From positions 1 to 28,959 of the forward strand of contig DATKRK010000121.1 in assembly GCA_035532215.1 (NCBI GenBank): DNA of 28,959 nt, written 5' to 3'. The notes beneath the pieces were generated by a model. It was not told the origin of the DNA, searched no databases, and saw only the letters and a program-made list of their open reading frames with translations. Origin of the DNA: JAICIG01 sp035532215 (GTDB taxonomy: Bacteria; Planctomycetota; Planctomycetia; Pirellulales; JAICIG01). Numbering within the stretch: position 1 is the first letter of the stretch; each line of letters starts with the position of its first letter. This document shows, in pieces, positions 13,928 to 23,456 of this stretch. Position numbers and translations under genes: made by a program.

Positions 13928-16289
13928 AAAGGTTTTGGCAAAGCTGGCCGATTTCAAAAAGACCGCAAAGGGCTGGGAGGCCCGTTGCCCGGCCCACGAA
14001 GACCGGCGGGCCAGCCTCAGCATTGCCGAAGGGGACGATGGCCGGGCGCTGGTCAACTGCCACGCTGGTTGCACGGTCGATGCTATTTGTTCGGCAATCG
14101 GCCTGCGCGTTGTGGACCTGATGCCGACTGCCGACACGCTGCCAACGCCCGGCAAGCCCCCTCGCAATGGCAAACCGGCGAATGGCGCACGGCGGATCGT
14201 CGCCCAATACGACTACCGCGATGGGGCCGGCGAACTGCTGTTCCAGGCGGTGCGTTATGAACCGAAGGACTTTCGCCAACGGCAGCCGAAGGCCGGCGGC
14301 GGCTGGAATTGGTCAGTCAAAGGGCTGCGCGTCATTCCTTATCGCCTGCCTGAATTGCTCGCCGAGCCGGCGCGGATCGTGGTTGTCCCCGAAGGGGAAA
14401 AGGACGTGGACAACCTGGCTAACATCGGCGTGTTGGCGACGTGCAACGCGGGCGGCGCGGGCAAGTGGACCGCCGAACATGCGGAGTTTTTGCGCGGCCG
14501 ACAAGTAATCGTGTTGCCCGACAACGACGAACCGGGCCGGCGCCACGCCCAACAAGTCGCGACGACCTTGCACGGCATCGCAGCCGCGGTGCGGATCGTC
14601 GATCTGCCTGGCTTGCTCGAAAAGGGCGACGTGAGCGATTGGATAGCGGCCGGCGGAACGAGAGCCGAGTTGAAGCGGCTGGCCGAAGCGGCGCCAGATT
14701 GGACGCCGGGCGGAGCGGCGGAAGCGTGGCCAGAAATTGAATCGTTGGACGAATCGAACTTGCCCGAGTTTCCGACGCACGCACTGCCCGACGTGCTGCG
14801 GCGTTGGGTCGAAGCGGAGTCGCACGCCACGCAAACGCCGGCGGACTTAGCCGGCCTATTGGCCCTGGCGAATTGCTCGGCGATGATTGCCCGGCGCGTG
14901 GAAGTCGAGCCGCGCCCCGGCTGGCGCGAACCGGTCAACTTGTTCGTGGCCGTGCTGCTGGAACCGGGCAACCGCAAATCAGCCGTCTTCGCCGACGCCA
15001 TGAAACCGCTACGCGAATTGGAAGCGGAACTGATCGAAGTTGCACGGCCTACCGTTGCCCGCGAGCAATCGGAACGGCGGCAAGACGAAGCCCGCTTGCG
15101 CAAGGCGGAAAAGACGGCGGCCGAAAAGGGCGACGCCGAAGCCCGACTTGAAGCCGCCAACCTGGCTGTTCACTTGGCCGAACAGCCCGAGCCGGCGTTG
15201 CCGCGATTGACCGTTGATGACGCCACCAGCGAAAAGCTGGGCATGATGTTGGCCGAACAAGGCGGGCGCATCGCCAGTATGTCGCCCGAAGGGGGCGTGT
15301 TCGATTTGATGGCCGGCTTGTACAGCAAGAGCGGCATTCCGCAATTCGGCGTTTATCTGATGGGGCATAGCGGCGACGACTTGATTACCGACCGGGTGAC
15401 TCGCAAAAGCGTTCGCGTGGAGCGGCCGGCGCTGACCTGCGCCTATGCCATGCAACCGCAAGTTATCGAGGGGCTGGCCGAAAATGCGGCATTCCGCGGG
15501 CGCGGCTTGTTAGCCCGATTCTTGTACGCGGCGCCGGAAAGCTGGATCGGTCAGAGGAAAATCGCCCCCGAGCCGGTTCCTGACGCCGTGCGTGAAGCGT
15601 ATCGCCAAACCGTGCGCCGACTTTCCGAACTAGAAGGCGAGCACGTTCTACGCCTTGCGGCCGATGCCGCGGCGGCGCTGCAATCGTGGGAAGCTGAGAT
15701 AGAAGACATGCTCGGCGACGGCGGGGAAATGGAAATCATGCGAGATTGGGGCGCGAAACTGGCGGGCGCGACGCTACGGCTGGCCGCCGTGCTGCACTGC
15801 GTCGAATGTGGGCCAAATGAACCGATCGGCAGCGAAACTCTTGCCGCGGCAATCGAGCTTGCTCGCTATCTCGTTCCGCACGCTGAGGCGGTATTGAACA
15901 TGATGCAGGCCAAGGAAGGGCCGGGCGAAGGGAATGCCCGTTACCTGTTGCGATGGATCAAACGCCACGATCTGCGGGAATTCACCAAACGCGACGCCCA
16001 CCAGCACGGCAAGCGGCGGTTCCCCAAGGCAAACGATCTTGACGCCCCATTGGCCGAGTTGGCAATGCGGGGGTACATCCGGCCGAAGCGCGCCGTAGGA
16101 AGCCGCCCCGGCCGGCCCGCTTCGCCGAGCTACGAAGTGAACCCGGCCGTTTTTGGCGAAGATAACCGCGAAAAGCGCTCCCAGAATTCCCACAATGCGG
16201 CCAGCGAAGCAAGAGACGGCGATTCTGAGAATATTGGGAGCGCATCGAGCCACCCCGAAACCGCTGATCGTGTTCAGGTGACGATATGA
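13914..16289 (+). CDS. Primase-like replication protein (CHC2 zinc finger, TOPRIM, DUF3987)
   Basis: A 791-aa protein in three parts. Residues 20-65 form a CHC2-type zinc-binding motif: CPAH (Cys25, His28) and CHAGC (Cys49, Cys53). Residues 155-220 are a TOPRIM domain with the metal-binding pairs PEGEKD (Glu160) and LPDNDEPG (Asp203, Asp205). Residues from about 260 to 700 are a DUF3987-type region, including LEPGNRKSAVF as a degenerate P-loop, a pattern of helicase-like replication proteins in phages and islands. It probably primes and drives replication of the excised element. It overlaps the excisionase-like gene upstream and the next gene downstream through ATGA, forming one operon. Confidence 0.8.
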   Translation: MQPVEKVLAKLADFKKTAKGWEARCPAHEDRRASLSIAEGDDGRALVNCHAGCTVDAICSAIGLRVVDLMPTADTLPTPGKPPRNGKPANGARRIVAQYDYRDGAGELLFQAVRYEPKDFRQRQPKAGGGWNWSVKGLRVIPYRLPELLAEPARIVVVPEGEKDVDNLANIGVLATCNAGGAGKWTAEHAEFLRGRQVIVLPDNDEPGRRHAQQVATTLHGIAAAVRIVDLPGLLEKGDVSDWIAAGGTRAELKRLAEAAPDWTPGGAAEAWPEIESLDESNLPEFPTHALPDVLRRWVEAESHATQTPADLAGLLALANCSAMIARRVEVEPRPGWREPVNLFVAVLLEPGNRKSAVFADAMKPLRELEAELIEVARPTVAREQSERRQDEARLRKAEKTAAEKGDAEARLEAANLAVHLAEQPEPALPRLTVDDATSEKLGMMLAEQGGRIASMSPEGGVFDLMAGLYSKSGIPQFGVYLMGHSGDDLITDRVTRKSVRVERPALTCAYAMQPQVIEGLAENAAFRGRGLLARFLYAAPESWIGQRKIAPEPVPDAVREAYRQTVRRLSELEGEHVLRLAADAAAALQSWEAEIEDMLGDGGEMEIMRDWGAKLAGATLRLAAVLHCVECGPNEPIGSETLAAAIELARYLVPHAEAVLNMMQAKEGPGEGNARYLLRWIKRHDLREFTKRDAHQHGKRRFPKANDLDAPLAELAMRGYIRPKRAVGSRPGRPASPSYEVNPAVFGEDNREKRSQNSHNAASEARDGDSENIGSASSHPETADRVQVTI

Positions 16290-16720
16290 GCGGTCTAGCG
16301 CAATTGCTGACGGATTGCGAGGCCCGCGGCATCCGGCTGCTGCCGGCCGGCGACGGCGGTTTGACGATCGACGCCCCGCAAGGTGCTTTGACGGCCGAGC
16401 AGATAGCCAGGCTGAAAGCCTTCAAACGCGAGTTGCTGGCGCTGCTGCGCCCCGCGGCCGATGCCAAGCCGGCGCAATCCGCGTCGGCTTCGGACTCAAC
16501 GAAAGTCAGCGCCGGAAGGGGACTTTGTGAAAATCACGACTTGGCGCCGCCCGCGGCGACGGAGAACCCGCCAGCCGAGCGGGCCGCCGCGGTCTGCCGG
16601 TGCGGCGCCACGACCTGGCGCGACGTACCGATTCACGGCGGGCGGTCGATCCGCCGAGACTGCGCCCGTTGCGGGCGGTTTATCGATTTCCCCATTTGGT
16701 ACGGTATGGAAGAGGGTTGA
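16286..16720 (+). CDS. TubC-N-like docking domain plus zinc ribbon protein
   Basis: A 144-aa protein. Residues 1-56 (LLTDCEARGIRLLPAGDGG, then IDAPQGALTAEQIARLKAFK) follow the TubC N-terminal docking pattern, a small fold that pairs proteins and recurs in planctomycete and actinobacterial islands. A disordered Ala/Pro/Ser linker follows, then a zinc ribbon with Cys104, Cys106, Cys126 and Cys129 and an Arg-rich loop. It starts within the stop codon region of the primase-like gene (ATGA), so it is translationally coupled and probably a replication partner. TubC-N was named from polyketide assembly lines, but no such genes are present here. Confidence 0.65.
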   Translation: MSGLAQLLTDCEARGIRLLPAGDGGLTIDAPQGALTAEQIARLKAFKRELLALLRPAADAKPAQSASASDSTKVSAGRGLCENHDLAPPAATENPPAERAAAVCRCGATTWRDVPIHGGRSIRRDCARCGRFIDFPIWYGMEEG

Positions 16721-16744
16721 CAAATTTGTCATATCCGCTAAGCT
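16717..16744 (+). promoter_or_regulatory. Toxin-antitoxin promoter with palindromic operator
   Basis: TTGACA (16717-16722) is a perfect -35; TAAGCT (16739-16744) lies 16 bp downstream as -10. A perfect 14-bp palindrome, TGACAAATTTGTCA (16718-16731), covers the -35 and half of the spacer, where a bound antitoxin would block RNA polymerase. The toxin ATG at 16751 is seven bases after the -10, so the transcript may be leaderless. Confidence 0.75.
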
Positions 16745-16750
16745 GCACGC

Positions 16751-17038
16751 ATGGCCATCGTCGTTTTGACCCCGGCGGCGCAGAAAGAGTTTGACGTGTT
16801 GCCCAAGGCGGTTCGTGCAAGAATCGAGGCGGTCTTGCGACGCCTGGAACGCTGGCCCGACGCGAGCGGCGCAAAACCACTGTCGGGCGACCTGGCTGGA
16901 CGCTGGCGGGTGCGAACCGGCGATTATCGCGTGCAGTTTTCCGTGGAACCCGGAAAGTCGTTACAGGAAGGCGAGCCGGCCGCGCCCGGCAAGGTGAAGG
17001 TTGAAAAAGTCGGACACCGAGACGGCTTTTACGATTGA
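16751..17038 (+). CDS. RelE/ParE-family toxin
   Basis: A 95-aa protein with the RelE-fold layout: an N-terminal strand (IVVLTPAAQKEF), two helices (RARIEAVLRRLERWP) and the signature GRWRVRTGDYRVQF (residues 50-63), whose arginines serve mRNA cleavage at the ribosome in RelE and HigB. A gyrase-poisoning ParE role cannot be excluded. The final strands (VKVEKVGHRDGFYD) are typical and complete. Toxin precedes antitoxin, the HigBA-like order. The start at 16751 has no ribosome site because the promoter is only seven bases away, which fits leaderless translation. Confidence 0.85.
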   Translation: MAIVVLTPAAQKEFDVLPKAVRARIEAVLRRLERWPDASGAKPLSGDLAGRWRVRTGDYRVQFSVEPGKSLQEGEPAAPGKVKVEKVGHRDGFYD

Positions 17039-17055
17039 ACGAAAGGAAGGTCGAC

Positions 17056-17454
17056 ATGCCTCGGCAAACGGTAGAGCGAAACGGTAAACGATTCGTGCTG
17101 GTCGAGGCCGGCGAGCTGCGCCGGCTGGAGCGCTTGGCACGGATGGCCGCGGCGGATGAAGCGGAGTTGCCGCCGTTGCCCCCGGCCGACAACGAAGGGA
17201 ACCGCCCCGCGGTCGAATATGCCCGCGTATCGATTGCCCGGTCGATCGTTCAAGGGCGCCGCCAGCTTGGGCTCTCGCAAGAGGAATTGGCGCGCTTGGC
17301 CGGCGTGCGGCAAGAAACGATTTCACGGTTGGAATCAGCGAAGCATTCGCCTACCGTCCGGACGGTCGAAAAGATCGATCGCGCGCTGAAGCGGTTCGCG
17401 GCGCAGGCCGAAAAGAAGCAAACCCGAAAGGCCGCCCGTCAAGGAAGGAAGTGA
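17056..17454 (+). CDS. XRE-family HTH antitoxin
   Basis: A 132-aa protein. The N-terminal 35 residues (KRFVLVEAGELRRLERLARM) are likely the toxin-binding part; residues 60-112 are a Cro/CI-type helix-turn-helix (GLSQEELARLAGVRQETISR). AAGGAAGG lies five bases before ATG 17056, a far stronger site than the toxin has, so more antitoxin than toxin would be made. An in-frame TTG at 17035 is possible but lacks a site. It should bind the palindrome at 16718-16731. It ends four bases before the integrase start. Confidence 0.85.
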   Translation: MPRQTVERNGKRFVLVEAGELRRLERLARMAAADEAELPPLPPADNEGNRPAVEYARVSIARSIVQGRRQLGLSQEELARLAGVRQETISRLESAKHSPTVRTVEKIDRALKRFAAQAEKKQTRKAARQGRK

Positions 17455-17457
17455 ACC

Positions 17458-18837
<1,380 letters not shown>

Positions 18838-18851
18838 TCGTGTGTGCTTGC

Positions 18852-18857
18852 ATTATA
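18852..18857 (-). promoter_or_regulatory. -10 box of the tRNA-fMet promoter
   Basis: TATAAT reads on the minus strand 14 bases before the tRNA 5' end, a perfect -10 hexamer. The -35 is poor: CTGGAC lies 17 bp upstream. The promoter is on the host side, so integration leaves it untouched. Confidence 0.65.
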
Positions 18858-19042
18858 TCGGTCCGCCGCGCGTCGTCCAGTGCTCCTTTTTTTCGCGGAT
18901 GCAGCGTCCTGCGGCTTGGGCCCCTGATTTATCGCGCAAGCCGTCACTTGCGGCACGAATTACCGCAGTTGTGCCGCCGAGACGCCCTGTTCGGGCCGAG
19001 TCTGCTTCCGCGTAAAAGGGCGGCAAGACGATGCCGTCTACT

Positions 19043-19071
19043 TTGCCCGAAACCCTGGAATACCTTATACT
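19043..19071 (+). promoter_or_regulatory. Promoter upstream of the J-like/barrel protein gene
   Basis: TTGCCC (19043-19048) and TATACT (19066-19071) with a 17-bp spacer. The predicted leader is about 155 bases long. I see no conserved regulatory fold in that leader, and nothing else in the 18858-19234 intergenic stretch. Confidence 0.55.
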
Positions 19072-19234
19072 TCCTTGCTTGGCGCTGGAGAAATCGGCAG
19101 GTAGACTCGATAATCACGGGTTGGGCTATGCTGCGTCTGCTTCTGCGGCGATCGAACCGCACGAGAGACGCTCGCGCTCGACCTGACATGTCTATTGCCG
19201 GGCAAGAGAACCCGAGGTACGGAGAGAGTTGCCG

Positions 19235-21391
19235 ATGGCGTCGCCCGATCCGGGAGTTCACGAAGGCGCCGACGCCCACCGCTCGCTGGGCAACGCTAAT
19301 CCCGCAAGCGCGACCGCGCGCCAAGGCGTGGGTATCATAGACAGGATGGATGCCGCGAAAGAGGCCGGATTCGACTCCTACTACCGCTGGCTCGGCATTC
19401 CCCAGGCCGAGCAGCCCCCGACGCTCTACAGGCTGTTAGGCTTGTCGCCGCTCGAGCCCGATCTGGGCGTGATCGAAGAGGCGGCCGATCGTCAAATGGC
19501 GCACGTGCGAGCGCACCAGAACGGACCCTACTCGGCCGAGTCGCAACGGCTGCTGAATGAGCTCTCCGCGGCGAAATTGACGCTGCTGCACGTCGCCAAG
19601 AAGCTCGCTTACGACCGCACGCTGCGACCGCCTGTCCCGCCGCCGCCTTTGCCCGGCCCGGCGAGAATTGCGCCGGCGGCCAGTGCGCCGGCGCCTAGGC
19701 CCATTCCGATGCCGCCGCCCGCTCCTGTTGCTGTGGCGCCAATTCCAATTGCTGCCGCGCCCGGTAGCTCGGGGGCAGGTTTTCCTGCGCCGGAGGCGTA
19801 CCAGCCGCCGGCAGAATACCAGGGGGCTAACGCCCCCCGCTCGCCCGCCAACCCAACCCGCATGCCCGGAAATGGCGCCGCGGCTCGTGCGCCGGAAAGG
19901 GCGCCGCCCCAGCCAGCGCCGATGCCGTCGCCAGTCATGCCGCGGCCGGTTCCGGTGGCGGTCAGGGGCGATCCGAGCAAGTTGGTGCTCCGCGACGCGC
20001 CGGTCGATCCCGACGATGAATTAAAGCAGTTCGCGTTGAAGAAGGCGCCCCCTTGGGCCGTCAGTTGCATCGTCCACATGCTGGCGTTAATCATCCTCGG
20101 ACTCTGGTACATCACTCCCGAGGGCGACAACAAGGGTATCTTTCTCGACGTCGCCGCGCCGGAAGTCGGGGAACAACTGATGAGCGACTCGCTCGAGCTG
20201 CCTGCGGCGGACCAGAATCTCGACGAGACGATCGTGACGCCCGCCGATTTGTCCCAGGTCGAAGATCCGTTCGCCGAGCCGGCGGATGAGAAACCCGAAA
20301 TCGATCTGCTGGGTTCCAAGCCGGTCGTCAAGCTCGATGTCCCAAAAATCGAAATCGCCTTGCTGGGCCGAGAACCCGGCACGAAAGAGACGTTGCTGGC
20401 CAAATACGGCGGCAACGGCACGACCGAAGACTCCGTCGGCCGCGCCTTGGCCTGGCTCGCCAAACAGCAACGCAAAGACGGCAGTTGGAGCTTGAGAGGC
20501 CCTTACAAATCGGGCGCCCTGGGCCGAGACGTTCCCGAATCGGCCACCGCCATGGCGCTGTTAGCCTTCCAGGGCAACGGCCATACTCATCAGCGAGGCG
20601 AATACCGGCAAAACGTCGCCAAGGGCATCAAGGCGCTGCTGCGGATGCAGCAAGGCAATGGCGATTTCTTCGAAGAAGGCGGCACGAGCAATAACTGGTT
20701 CTACGCCCACGCGCAAGCCACGATGGCCGTTTGCGAACTCTACGGCATGACCAAGGATCTCAAGCTGCGCGATCCCGCCGTGAAAGCGATCCAGTTTCTG
20801 ATTGAATCGCAAGATCCCGAACTGGGCGGCTGGCGTTATATGCCTCGTAGCGACAGCGACACTTCGGTCACCGGCTGGGTCGTGATGGCATTTCAAACCG
20901 CCCGCATGGCGGGCCTGGAAGTGCCGAGCCCCGTGCTGGCGAAAATCGGCGAATATCTGGACAAGGTCAGCGAAGACGGCAGCACCTACGGCTATCAGGT
21001 CGGAACCGAGCCCTCTTGGACGATGACGGCCGAGGCGCTGTTGTGCCGCCAGTACCTCGGCTGGCGCCGCGACGACGAGCGGTTGGTGTCGGGCGCCGAG
21101 CAGGTTTTGAAATATCTGCCGCGGTACGAAGATCGCGACGTGTACTACTGGTACTACGGCACGCAGATGATGCACCACATGGACGGCAAGTTTTGGCAGA
21201 CCTGGAACGGCGCCCTGCGCGACATGCTGGTCGAGAACCAAGAATCCGACGGCAGTTGGGATCCGGGCGGCAAACACCCAGACAAATGGGCCAACCTGGG
21301 GCAAGGCGGCAGGCTCTATACGACCTGCCTTTCGGTCTATATGCTCGAAGTCTATTATCGGCATCTGCCGATCTACGGCGTAGGAAAGTAG
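19235..21391 (+). CDS. Membrane protein: J-domain-like module, Pro-rich linker, TM helix, terpenoid-cyclase-like barrel
   Basis: A 718-aa protein in four parts. Residues about 45-130 (YYRWLGIPQAEQPPTLYRLL, then IEEAADRQMAHVRAHQ and AKKLAYDRTL) match a J-domain-like module I know from many planctomycete proteins, without a clear HPD. A Pro/Ala-rich linker reaches about residue 245. One membrane helix lies near residues 272-293 (AVSCIVHMLALIILGLWYIT). From about 399 to the end are alpha/alpha-barrel repeats of the prenyltransferase/squalene-cyclase type (VGRALAWLAKQQRKDGSW, GGWRYMPRSD, ESDGSWDPGG). Such barrels in planctomycetes usually lack cyclase catalysis, and a DxDD motif is not apparent here, so binding or scaffolding is likelier. 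GGAGAGAG lies six bases before ATG 19235. Confidence 0.75.
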   Translation: MASPDPGVHEGADAHRSLGNANPASATARQGVGIIDRMDAAKEAGFDSYYRWLGIPQAEQPPTLYRLLGLSPLEPDLGVIEEAADRQMAHVRAHQNGPYSAESQRLLNELSAAKLTLLHVAKKLAYDRTLRPPVPPPPLPGPARIAPAASAPAPRPIPMPPPAPVAVAPIPIAAAPGSSGAGFPAPEAYQPPAEYQGANAPRSPANPTRMPGNGAAARAPERAPPQPAPMPSPVMPRPVPVAVRGDPSKLVLRDAPVDPDDELKQFALKKAPPWAVSCIVHMLALIILGLWYITPEGDNKGIFLDVAAPEVGEQLMSDSLELPAADQNLDETIVTPADLSQVEDPFAEPADEKPEIDLLGSKPVVKLDVPKIEIALLGREPGTKETLLAKYGGNGTTEDSVGRALAWLAKQQRKDGSWSLRGPYKSGALGRDVPESATAMALLAFQGNGHTHQRGEYRQNVAKGIKALLRMQQGNGDFFEEGGTSNNWFYAHAQATMAVCELYGMTKDLKLRDPAVKAIQFLIESQDPELGGWRYMPRSDSDTSVTGWVVMAFQTARMAGLEVPSPVLAKIGEYLDKVSEDGSTYGYQVGTEPSWTMTAEALLCRQYLGWRRDDERLVSGAEQVLKYLPRYEDRDVYYWYYGTQMMHHMDGKFWQTWNGALRDMLVENQESDGSWDPGGKHPDKWANLGQGGRLYTTCLSVYMLEVYYRHLPIYGVGK

Positions 21392-21484
21392 CCGGTTCGA
21401 GTGGTACTGGATAGTCGAGGCGTTCATGCCTTGGCGCCCGGCGCGTTTCCTGTTGATATCATTCATCCCAACAAGCGATTACTG

Positions 21485-22468
21485 ATGCCCATTAACTGGC
21501 CCCGCTTCGTCGAACTCGTTCGCACGCACCAACGCTTCTTGCTGACCAGCCATATTCGGCCCGATTGCGACGCGCTGGGCAGCGAGTTGGGGATGGCGGG
21601 CGTGCTGGAACAACTCGGCAAAGACGTACTGATCGTCAACGCCCAGAAGACGCCGCCGAACTTGCAGTTCATCGATCCGCAGCGGAAGCTCAAGGCGCTC
21701 GGCGTCGACGTGCAGCTCGCCGATTTGGAGCAGATCGAAGTGCTGATGGTGCTCGACACCAGCGCTTGGGCTCAGTTGAGCGACATGGGCCTCGTGTTGA
21801 GATCGACGAAGGCCAAGAAGCTGGTGCTGGACCACCACGTCAGCGAGGACGATCTGGGCGCCGAGCCATTCAAGAACACCCGGGCCGAGGCTACCGGCCG
21901 GCTCGTGCTCGAAGCCGCCGGCCAGTTGGGCGTGACGCTCACGCCCGAAATCGCGACGCCCTTGTTTGCGGCCATCGCCACCGATACCGGCTGGTACCGC
22001 TTCGGCTCGACCACGGGTGATACCTATCGTTTCGGCGGGCAATTGGTCGACGCTGGCGCTCGGCCGAACGAAATCTATCGCTCGCTGTACGAGCAAGACA
22101 CGCTGGCCCGGCTGCAACTGGTCGGCCGTACGTTGGCGCGGACGCAGAGCGAACTGAACGGCCGCCTGGTCTACACGGCGGTCTTTCAAAGCGATTTTCA
22201 GGCCACCGGCGCCTTGCCGCCCGATACCGAAGACGTAATCAACTTGACGCTCACGGTGGCGGGAACCGAGGTGGCCGTGATTCTGGTCGAACAGCCCGAC
22301 GGCCGGTTCAAGCTCAGCTTCCGCAGCCGCTCGGCGGTCGATTGCAGCCGGCTGGCGGAGATTTTCGGCGGCGGCGGACACAAGGCCGCCGCAGGGGCGA
22401 TGACGCCGGGGCCGTTCGAGGCCGCGCAGCAAAAAGTGCTTGACGCCGTTCGCTCGGCCATGCGATGA
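21485..22468 (+). CDS. nrnA: DHH-family phosphoesterase, NrnA-like oligoribonuclease/pAp phosphatase
   Basis: A 327-aa protein with the full DHH/DHHA1 layout: SHIRPDCDALGSE (His23, Asp27, Asp29), MVLDTSAW (Asp91), LDHH (Asp116-His118), an ATDTGWYRFGST strand, and C-terminal GGGGHKAAAG that binds substrate. These residues hold two manganese ions. NrnA proteins degrade nanoRNAs and convert pAp to AMP in the cytoplasm, finishing RNA turnover. ATG 21485 is the family start; no clear ribosome site precedes it, and a longer frame from GTG 21401 adds 28 atypical residues. It lies 93 bases after the barrel protein. RNase R is encoded 3.4 kb further on, but the two do not form an operon. Confidence 0.85.
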   Translation: MPINWPRFVELVRTHQRFLLTSHIRPDCDALGSELGMAGVLEQLGKDVLIVNAQKTPPNLQFIDPQRKLKALGVDVQLADLEQIEVLMVLDTSAWAQLSDMGLVLRSTKAKKLVLDHHVSEDDLGAEPFKNTRAEATGRLVLEAAGQLGVTLTPEIATPLFAAIATDTGWYRFGSTTGDTYRFGGQLVDAGARPNEIYRSLYEQDTLARLQLVGRTLARTQSELNGRLVYTAVFQSDFQATGALPPDTEDVINLTLTVAGTEVAVILVEQPDGRFKLSFRSRSAVDCSRLAEIFGGGGHKAAAGAMTPGPFEAAQQKVLDAVRSAMR

Positions 22469-22541
22469 TTCAAAAGCTTGAGATTCGATCACGACGTTTG
22501 GCCCGCCCGCAAAACATAAACCCGCCACGCCACGACCCCCT

Positions 22542-22628
22542 CCCTCTCCCTTTGGGAGAGGGCCGGGGTGAGGGAAATTCGGACCCTGCGTCCTGCCCTC
22601 ACCCTAACCCTCTCCCAAAGGGAGAGGG
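22542..22628. repeat. REP-like large inverted repeat between genes
   Basis: CCCTCTCCC-TTT-GGGAGAGGG (22542-22562) and CCCTCTCCC-AAA-GGGAGAGGG (22608-22628) are two palindromes that together form a larger palindrome, with inner arms GGGTGAGGG and CCCTCACCC. This motif is a widespread dispersed intergenic repeat in planctomycetes and some proteobacteria. It fills most of the 314-base gap before the Rieske gene, where no gene is seen. Confidence 0.85.
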
Positions 22629-22782
22629 GACTTTTGCGTCCCCCAGCGCCCCGTGTTTCGGCGGCATCGCGCCCGGCCCGGCGGCGTCGCGGCAAGCCCG
22701 CTGCGTGAGAAGCGAATCCTTGCGAAGATGAAATCGTGTCCGCCGCGTAGCTCGGCGAGTTTCCCCCCGAGGAGAATTCAAG

Positions 22783-23385
22783 ATGCAAAAGCATGCTAAG
22801 CCGACGGATCGAGCCGAATCTTCCTCGGTCGGCGACGACGATCGTCGCGGATTTTTCGCCAAGGCGGCGGCCGCCGTGTCGATCGGCGGCATGATTTCCG
22901 TCTTTCCAGGCGTCGCGGGGTTGTTCACCTTCCTCGACCCCCTGCGGTCGCGGACCAAGACCGGCGGCGACGGCGAGCCAGGCAAGTTGGTGCGAGTCGC
23001 GACGCTCGAAGCTTTGCCGGACGACGGCCTGCCGCGGCAGTTTCCAGTGATCGCCGATCGCCAGGACGCCTGGAACCGGTTTCCCAACGAGGCGATCGGC
23101 GCGGTCTATCTGCGGCGGCAGAAAGGCTCGGACCAGGTCGAAGCTTTCAGTGCAACCTGCCCGCACGCTGGCTGCTTCGTCAATTTCCTGGCCGATCGCA
23201 ACACTTATCAATGCCCTTGCCACGACAGCGCCTTCGATGTCGCCGGGCATTGCAAGTACGGACCCAGCCCGCGCGATCTCGACTCGCTCGACGCCGAGGT
23301 CCGCAGCGAAGGCGACGGGCGGTCGATTTGGGTCCGCTACGTCGATTTCATCGTCGGCAAAGAGGAAAAGAAGGCCAAGACCTGA
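22783..23385 (+). CDS. Rieske 2Fe-2S protein of a bc-type complex
   Basis: A 200-aa protein. It opens with a Tat-type anchor (DDRRGFFAKAAAAVSIGGM) that serves as the membrane helix, then a hinge and the Rieske domain. The cluster ligands are Cys126-Pro-His128 and Cys144-Pro-Cys146-His147, with Cys131 and Cys146 positioned for the stabilising disulfide (CPHAGC and CPCHDSAF). It passes electrons from quinol to cytochrome c at the outer face of the inner membrane. GAGGAGA lies about eight bases before the ATG. The cytochrome b gene starts 71 bases downstream, so both form one unit. Confidence 0.92.
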   Translation: MQKHAKPTDRAESSSVGDDDRRGFFAKAAAAVSIGGMISVFPGVAGLFTFLDPLRSRTKTGGDGEPGKLVRVATLEALPDDGLPRQFPVIADRQDAWNRFPNEAIGAVYLRRQKGSDQVEAFSATCPHAGCFVNFLADRNTYQCPCHDSAFDVAGHCKYGPSPRDLDSLDAEVRSEGDGRSIWVRYVDFIVGKEEKKAKT

Positions 23386-23456
23386 TTGCACCAGGCGTGC
23401 GATCGTTCCCGGCGCCCCGTTTTCACGTTCACCAAGCTCTCGCGGAAAAAGCGTAG

